DNA of 9,387 bases from Negativicutes bacterium (lineage in GTDB: Bacteria; Bacillota; Negativicutes; JAGOZY01), in the NCBI GenBank assembly GCA_018058445.1, contig JAGOZY010000017.1, positions 1 through 9,387 on the forward strand, given 5' to 3'. The translations under genes and the position numbers were made by a program. Under the pieces are notes generated by a model that was not told where the DNA came from, ran no database searches, and saw nothing but the letters and a program-made list of their open reading frames with translations. Positions 5,771 to 9,387 of this stretch are shown one piece after another; the stretch's first letter is position 1; every line of letters begins with the position of its first letter.

Positions 5771-6814
5771 ATGAAAGTCTTCGCTGGGGATCTCACCTAC
5801 AAGTTCGCCTAAAATATCTTTCAGTGTAATGAGTCCTGAAGTACCGCCATATTCATCAATCACTGCGACCAGTTGAGCTTTTTTTCGACGCATGAATTGC
5901 AGAACTTCCCGCAAAGTCATGGTTTCAGGTATTCCTTGCAGTTCTTGAATTGCTTCGTCCCAGTTTATCTTTTCTCCCCGTGCGAGGGGCGCAAGTAAAT
6001 CTTTTGTGTGTACAAATCCGATGATATGATCTTTATCCTCGTCACAAATCGGATATCGAGTTCGTCCGTTGGCTAGGGCATATGCGACATTTTCTTCGTC
6101 ACTATTTTCTTTGTAAAGACAAAGCATCTTTAGGCGAGGCACCATGATATTATAGGCACTCTGCTCTACGAAATCGAATACATTTTCAACTAACTCCAGT
6201 TCATCTTTACTAATCTGGCCGTGTCGATAACTTTCGGTCAGCAAGATACGAATTTCTCCTTCTGTAGTAACGGCTTTGCTTTCACTGACTAGCCCAATCC
6301 CTGTAAGAGTCGAAATTTTAGACGCAATCGCATTCATCAGCCAAATAAAAGGCCGGAGCATTCTATTCAGTGCAATGAGAATCGGTGAGCTAAACAGGGT
6401 TACTTTTTCTGGTTTTTGAAGCGCAAGGGTTTTCGGTGACAGCTCGCCAATCAAAATATGCATAATAGTAATGACCATAAAAGCGATCGTCAAAGCAATC
6501 GTACCGACAAATAAATCTGACCAGCCTAAAAAGGCAAAGAGCGGGGTAATCAAATCCGCAACAACAAGCTCGCCGACCCAGCCAACCCCGAGTGAGGCAA
6601 AAGTGATACCTAGCTGGCAGACCAGTAAATAGGTATCCAAATCACCAATCACTTTTTGCGCCGATTCAGCTTCTTTATTCCCATCGGCAGCCATGGCGGT
6701 AATTTGGCTTGCCCGTACTCGAACTATTGCATATTCGGATGCTACGAAAAAGCCATTCACAAAAACTAAGGCGACAACAATTAGACTGTTTATCAGGATT
6801 GATCCTGTTTCCAA
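5768..6814 (-). CDS. CNNM/DUF21 and CBS-pair membrane protein lacking the CorC domain
   Basis: This is a member of the hemolysin-related CNNM family (YhdP/YugS/PaeA type), implicated in Mg2+, Co2+ or polyamine export. Residues 1-180 form the CNNM (DUF21) domain, with a hydrophobic N-terminus containing FVNGFFVASEYAI (18-30), LGITFASLGVGWVGE (68-82) and the conserved GELSPKTLAL (123-132). Residues about 215-345 form a CBS pair (YNIMVPR, TRYPICDEDKDHIIGFVHTKDLL, AVIDEYGGTSGLITLKDILGELVGEI). Relatives of about 430-460 residues continue with a CorC/HlyC domain. This one stops 8 residues after LVGEI, at 348, directly in the terminator. TTG 6814 is the only usable start codon after the upstream in-frame stop. 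Its local AGGAAG is only 3-5 bases away, and a stronger AGGAGG lies farther upstream behind a hairpin. It is downstream of the MFS gene on the same strand but has its own promoter. The family is sure and the transported ion is unknown. Confidence 0.9.
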   Translation of the reverse strand: METGSILINSLIVVALVFVNGFFVASEYAIVRVRASQITAMAADGNKEAESAQKVIGDLDTYLLVCQLGITFASLGVGWVGELVVADLITPLFAFLGWSDLFVGTIALTIAFMVITIMHILIGELSPKTLALQKPEKVTLFSSPILIALNRMLRPFIWLMNAIASKISTLTGIGLVSESKAVTTEGEIRILLTESYRHGQISKDELELVENVFDFVEQSAYNIMVPRLKMLCLYKENSDEENVAYALANGRTRYPICDEDKDHIIGFVHTKDLLAPLARGEKINWDEAIQELQGIPETMTLREVLQFMRRKKAQLVAVIDEYGGTSGLITLKDILGELVGEIPSEDFH

Positions 6815-6857
6815 ATGCTTCCTATCTAGGTCAGCAACCCGATAGGCACCTCCTTTT
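6815..6857 (-). promoter_or_regulatory. Strong Shine-Dalgarno separated from TTG start by a hairpin
   Basis: On the minus strand AAAAGGAGGTG (6857-6847) is followed by CCTATC (6846-6841) and its complement GATAGG (6826-6821), with an inner GGT/ACC pairing. Then come six bases and the TTG start. The linear distance from AGGAGG to TTG is 34 bases. If the hairpin folds, the effective spacing is 2+6=8 bases. A weaker AGGAAG lies right before the TTG. Confidence 0.5.
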
Positions 6858-6884
6858 GCTTATTTGTTCTTTCGCTACTTTTCC

Positions 6885-6916
6885 AGTATACCAGAAATAA
6901 ATTTGATTTTATTCAA
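6885..6916 (-). promoter_or_regulatory. Extended -10 promoter of the CNNM/CBS gene
   Basis: On the minus strand TGGTATACT (6893-6885) is an extended -10 with TATACT. The best -35-like box, TTGAAT (6916-6911), is 20 bases upstream, which is long but tolerable for extended -10 promoters. The 5' leader would be about 65 bases. Confidence 0.6.
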
Positions 6917-6919
6917 AAA

Positions 6920-8122
6920 TTATGCTTTTTTCTTTTGCCAAAGTCCGACGAGGGATAACAGAACAAAGACGGCCATCAAGACCATACTGTAGCTATACAT
7001 CTGATTGTAGCCAATTTCTTCTGCTAACCGTCCGAGAAGTAAAATTCCGCCACCTACACCGATATCTGTGCAGTTGTAGAAGACTGCACTAGCACCAGTT
7101 CGTTTTTCTGGGGCAGAGCGATTAATAATCCAAGTTTGCAATGCTGGAAACAAGGCGCCGATTCCGACTCCGTAGACGACTGCTGAGGTCAGGAGCAGAG
7201 CTTCTGAGTGAGTCTGAGAAAGAAGGAACAGGCCAGCCATAAAAAATGCCCCGCCGGGTATCAATATCCAATAAGGACCCCTTTTGTCGAATATTTTCCC
7301 AGCAAAAACACGAGTCAGTGCAACCGCTAAAGAAGAGAATAAGAAAAATGTACCTGCATGGAGAAGTCCTTGATCTTCAGCCAAAAGTGACACAAAGGCC
7401 TGCACGCTTCCCATACAAGTTCCCATAATCAGGCTAAGAGAGCCTGGAAGCCAGAGATTGCGGGGAAGCCACGATGTGGAGGCCGTTTTTCCGTCCTTCT
7501 TCACTTCTTTCACTTCATGGACTAAGGGCCAGACAACTGGGCTAAGGAAATGAATCATACAAAGGGAGAGTAGCTGAGTTCCTGTAGCAACTGCAAACAT
7601 GACCCCATATCCATACTCCCGCATAATCCAGACACCAAAAAAGGGAGCAATCGACATCATTAAGGCAGTGCCGAGTCCGAAGAATCCCATGCCTTCGCCT
7701 CGACGTTCCTTTGGCAGAAGATCAGAGACAACTCCTGCATAGATGGTGGTAATTACACCAAAACCCAGGCCATGTAAAATTCTCGGTATGAGTGCTGTGG
7801 CAATCGATTGACTAAAATAATATCCAGCAACCGCGGCACAGCAGAGAAGTATACCGCCCATTAATAGCTTTTTTCGTCCCCAGTTTGGAGCGGCCCAGAC
7901 TGCAAGCGGGCGGGCAACTACGGCTGATAAGGTAAATGCTCCCATTACAAGGCCAATCTCACCTACTGCTCCGCCCATTTCCATTAAGAAAAGCGGCAAT
8001 GTGGGAAATAATATTTGAAAGCCAAAAAAGGCAAACGCATTTGAAACAATAAGTAGGGTAAAGTTTTTATTCCAGAGACTTTGGGGCTTAATCAAAACAA
8101 TCCAACTTTCTTCCCTGTTCAT
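6920..8122 (-). CDS. Major facilitator superfamily exporter (12 TM, DHA1-like)
   Basis: This 400-residue inner-membrane secondary transporter belongs to the drug/metabolite-efflux type of MFS (YwoG- or CntE-like). About twelve hydrophobic segments are visible, in two halves joined by a charged loop (VHEVKEVKKDGK, 201-212). A motif-A-like loop between TM2 and TM3 (RPLAVWAAPNWGRKK, 71-85) recurs in weakened form in the second half (RVFAGKIFDKRGP, 271-283). SDLLPKERRGEGMGFFG (133-149) is typical of proton-coupled exporters. The substrate cannot be inferred. The start is uncertain. ATG 8122 has no Shine-Dalgarno, and TTG 8095 would give the more family-like N-terminus MIKPQSLWNKNF but has only AGGGAAG at an overlong distance. 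No strong terminator separates it from the CNNM/CBS gene, so readthrough is possible. Confidence 0.9.
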   Translation of the reverse strand: MNREESWIVLIKPQSLWNKNFTLLIVSNAFAFFGFQILFPTLPLFLMEMGGAVGEIGLVMGAFTLSAVVARPLAVWAAPNWGRKKLLMGGILLCCAAVAGYYFSQSIATALIPRILHGLGFGVITTIYAGVVSDLLPKERRGEGMGFFGLGTALMMSIAPFFGVWIMREYGYGVMFAVATGTQLLSLCMIHFLSPVVWPLVHEVKEVKKDGKTASTSWLPRNLWLPGSLSLIMGTCMGSVQAFVSLLAEDQGLLHAGTFFLFSSLAVALTRVFAGKIFDKRGPYWILIPGGAFFMAGLFLLSQTHSEALLLTSAVVYGVGIGALFPALQTWIINRSAPEKRTGASAVFYNCTDIGVGGGILLLGRLAEEIGYNQMYSYSMVLMAVFVLLSLVGLWQKKKA

Positions 8123-8137
8123 TTTTATTTAGGCATA

Positions 8138-8245
8138 TTAGAGACTATTTTTAGGTGGCTCAGGTAGCCAGTCTTTTCTCTTCGGTGGCAATAAGGATGT
8201 CAGGGAAACAATTCCAGAGCCAATCAGTAGATACTTTTCAAACAA
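8138..8245 (-). CDS. Possible 35-residue membrane microprotein upstream of the MFS gene
   Basis: In the 208-bp gap before the MFS gene a short frame runs from TTG 8245 to TAA. It reads a hydrophobic segment (FEKYLLIGSGIVSLTSLL) and then a basic, proline-rich tail (PPKRKDWLPEPPKNSL). This looks like a single-pass small membrane protein. AAAGGGG (8264-8258) is the only ribosome-site candidate, 12 bases from the TTG, which is long. The frame is open farther upstream to 8284 without a better start. Its stop is 15 bases before the MFS ATG, which itself has no ribosome site, so coupling is possible. It may also be a chance frame or a decayed gene. Confidence 0.35.
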   Translation of the reverse strand: MFEKYLLIGSGIVSLTSLLPPKRKDWLPEPPKNSL

Positions 8246-8321
8246 AAAGACTATAAACCCCTTTAACGAAAAGCATCGCTTGCTTTATAATCGAGGTCGT
8301 AAAGCCAAAACTCTATTTAGA

Positions 8322-8347
8322 AAAGCTTTATCAAGTCAAAAAGCTTT
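8322..8347 (-). terminator. Weak AT-rich hairpin at the phosphatase stop
   Basis: Two copies of the palindrome AAAGCTTT (8322-8329 and 8340-8347) flank the TGA stop with 10 bases between them. They can pair as an 8-bp stem followed on the minus strand by TCTAAAT. With only two G-C pairs and no T run, it is at best a weak terminator. Confidence 0.25.
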
Positions 8348-9032
8348 CTCGTAAATCCTCGATATTTTTTTCCGATAAGCCAATGACTTGAAGATATCCT
8401 TCACTGCCACCGTATTGGTTTTCTAGGTTTTTTAAGAAAGGTTCGATATCGATCCGATTGGAGCTTAGAAAAGCCCGCAGTTTTGGATCATTTTCTTGAG
8501 CAAATTTCTCAATCAGTGGGCCTAAATTGCGAACACTTTCGGTATAATTGGCAATGATCAGTTCTCGATCCACTTTGACCAGATCAAGCAGCAATGCTGC
8601 GATCATACCTGTTCGGTCTTTACCGGCTGAGCAATGAAAGAGAAAGGGGGCTTCCAGATACTGAGTCATTAACTCAAAAGAGGCCTTGAAATGGGGTTTG
8701 CAGTGGTCAAGTGCCTCTGTGTATAGCTCGCTTAGGAGATGAGGTGGATCTGCTAAATCTAGGCCATCTAGCAGAGAGACTTGGTAATAGGCAATCTCGG
8801 GAAGTGCTAGTAACCGATCAGGCCAGCGTTCACTTTCGGAGGATGTTCGAAGATCGAGGTTGACCTTCACACCGTAATCTAAAAGAATTTGAATATCCGA
8901 GTCGGTCAGTCCTTCTAGGCCTGCTGCTCGAATAAACCGACCCATTTTAGTTTTCTTGCCGCTTAGTGTCGGGTAGCCGCCTAAATCGCGAACATTGGAA
9001 GCGCCAGCTAGTTGAATTTTTCTCTCTGCCAT
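8331..9032 (-). CDS. Tyrosine-protein phosphatase-like protein (Y_phosphatase3 family)
   Basis: This 233-residue cytosolic phosphatase belongs to the LipA/Y_phosphatase3 type, whose members hydrolyse phosphotyrosine and in some cases phosphoinositides. Seen: ASNVRDLGGYPTLSG (11-25), GRFIRAAGLEGLT (31-43), NLDLRTSSESERWPD (58-72) and the P-loop HCSAGKDRTG (133-142), with Cys134 as the nucleophile and Arg140 as the phosphate-binding arginine (CX5R). The C-terminal part is helical. The start at ATG 9032 is chosen because GGAGGTG lies at ideal distance before it. An in-frame ATG at 9047 overlaps that ribosome site. It has its own promoter behind the rubrerythrin terminator and is followed by the 208-bp gap before the MFS gene. 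The key residues look intact, so it should be active. The target is unknown. Confidence 0.93.
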   Translation of the reverse strand: MAERKIQLAGASNVRDLGGYPTLSGKKTKMGRFIRAAGLEGLTDSDIQILLDYGVKVNLDLRTSSESERWPDRLLALPEIAYYQVSLLDGLDLADPPHLLSELYTEALDHCKPHFKASFELMTQYLEAPFLFHCSAGKDRTGMIAALLLDLVKVDRELIIANYTESVRNLGPLIEKFAQENDPKLRAFLSSNRIDIEPFLKNLENQYGGSEGYLQVIGLSEKNIEDLRESFLT

Positions 9033-9038
9033 ACTCCA

Positions 9039-9045
9039 CACCTCC
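9039..9045 (-). promoter_or_regulatory. Shine-Dalgarno deciding the phosphatase start
   Basis: GGAGGTG on the minus strand lies 6 bases before ATG 9032. It overlaps the alternative upstream ATG 9047, which therefore cannot be the main start. Confidence 0.85.
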
Positions 9046-9063
9046 ATACCCCTGATTCTATCT

Positions 9064-9092
9064 AGTATACCTCTTTTTGAAATTAATTTCTA
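9064..9092 (-). promoter_or_regulatory. Sigma-A-type promoter of the phosphatase gene
   Basis: On the minus strand TATACT (9069-9064) is preceded at exactly 17 bases by TAGAAA (9092-9087), which matches four of six -35 bases. It begins just after the rubrerythrin terminator and gives a leader of about 25-30 bases to ATG 9032. Confidence 0.65.
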
Positions 9093-9100
9093 ATGAAAGT

Positions 9101-9136
9101 AAAAGAAAAAAGCCTCTCCAAATTAGAGAGGCTTTT
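9101..9136 (-). terminator. Intrinsic terminator of the rubrerythrin gene
   Basis: On the minus strand an 11-bp stem AAAAGCCTCTC/GAGAGGCTTTT (9136-9126 with 9118-9108) and a 7-base loop are followed by a T-rich tail (TTTTTTCTTTT). It begins about 12 bases after the rubrerythrin stop. Confidence 0.92.
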
Positions 9137-9147
9137 CATTTTTGCGA

Positions 9148-9387
9148 TTAGAATCTTTTGAAGAGGGCTTTCTTAACGCCACAGACGGGACAAAATTCAG
9201 GCTCTTCACCCATTCCGGTATAGCCACAGACTGGGCAGACATAGATCTCTTTATCAATGACAAAGTCTTTCTCTTGCCTTGCAGCGTCTTGAGCTTGCTT
9301 AAAAAGCTCTGCATGAATTTTTTCAGCTTCAAGGGCATAGTGGAAAGTTTTTTCAGCCCCTTTTTCTTTTTGGAATTTAGCTGCTTC
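9148..9387 (-). CDS. rbr: Rubrerythrin, C-terminal part
   Basis: Rubrerythrins are cytosolic non-haem di-iron proteins that reduce hydrogen peroxide with electrons passed through a rubredoxin-like iron site, typical of anaerobic or microaerophilic bacteria. The gene runs off the right edge, and only the last 79 residues are present. Seen: the end of the ferritin-like four-helix domain with the iron-ligand pattern E-x-x-H in ALEAEKIHAELF (18-29). The full rubredoxin-like domain follows, with CPVCGYTGMG (51-60) and CPVCG (66-70), the two CxxC pairs 11 residues apart, and the ending ALFKRF. There is no start in the window, so the frame is recognised by its motifs, and a longer-looking frame over the same bases is a shadow. 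A full-length protein would have about 140-190 residues. Confidence 0.94.
   Translation of the reverse strand, partial: EAAKFQKEKGAEKTFHYALEAEKIHAELFKQAQDAARQEKDFVIDKEIYVCPVCGYTGMGEEPEFCPVCGVKKALFKRF

Noticed and set aside
6826..6849. Seven-codon GTG leader frame before the CNNM/CBS gene
   Set aside because: The GTG overlaps the Shine-Dalgarno itself, leaving no spacing for initiation.
9123..9338. A 71-codon minus-strand frame starting with MPLKLKKF
   Set aside because: It overlaps the rubrerythrin end in another frame. The rubrerythrin frame carries E-x-x-H and two CxxC pairs and must be the real one.
1..9387. CRISPR arrays, tRNAs, IS ends or prophage genes
   Set aside because: No regularly spaced repeats, cloverleaf sequences, transposase motifs or phage genes were seen on either strand.

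Overview
The window looks like a chromosomal segment of a low-to-mid GC Gram-positive bacterium (Bacillota, most likely Bacilli and perhaps Lactobacillales). The reasons are AGGAGG-type ribosome sites, extended -10 promoters, compact intrinsic terminators, the N-acetyl (DapH/N-acetyl-DAP deacetylase) branch of diaminopimelate synthesis, and small Bacillota-type transporter families. No species can be named from the sequence. There is no prophage, IS element, CRISPR array or RNA gene that I can support.

Left part (1-3565, + strand) is the distal part of a lysine/DAP operon in pathway order: the 3' end of dapB, then dapH, an IlvE-like class IV aminotransferase, and the N-acetyl-DAP deacetylase gene, closed by a perfect 17-bp bidirectional terminator. 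The aminotransferase sits exactly where the pathway needs an N-acetyl-DAP aminotransferase, a step normally done by an unrelated class I enzyme (PatA). This is the most interesting point of the window. Regulatory details include tandem hairpins that can hide the deacetylase ribosome site and a degenerate 175-bp dapB-dapH spacer with a faint COG0523 (CobW-like) GTPase resemblance.

Middle part (3566-6920) holds a CPA1-type K+(Na+)/H+ antiporter with an RCK-C domain (- strand), a divergently transcribed RidA-family protein (+ strand), and a CNNM/CBS-domain membrane protein (- strand) convergent with it. A perfect 21-bp inverted repeat lies between the last two and contains both stop codons. The CNNM/CBS protein lacks the usual C-terminal CorC/HlyC domain. 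It starts at a TTG whose leader has a strong Shine-Dalgarno separated from the start by a hairpin.

Right part (6920-9387, all - strand) runs, in transcription order, from a truncated rubrerythrin gene at the window edge through its terminator, a tyrosine-phosphatase-like gene with its own promoter, a possible 35-codon membrane microprotein, and a 12-TM MFS exporter. The CNNM/CBS gene follows behind its own extended -10 promoter. The right part looks like ordinary stress and transport genes and is not obviously one pathway.
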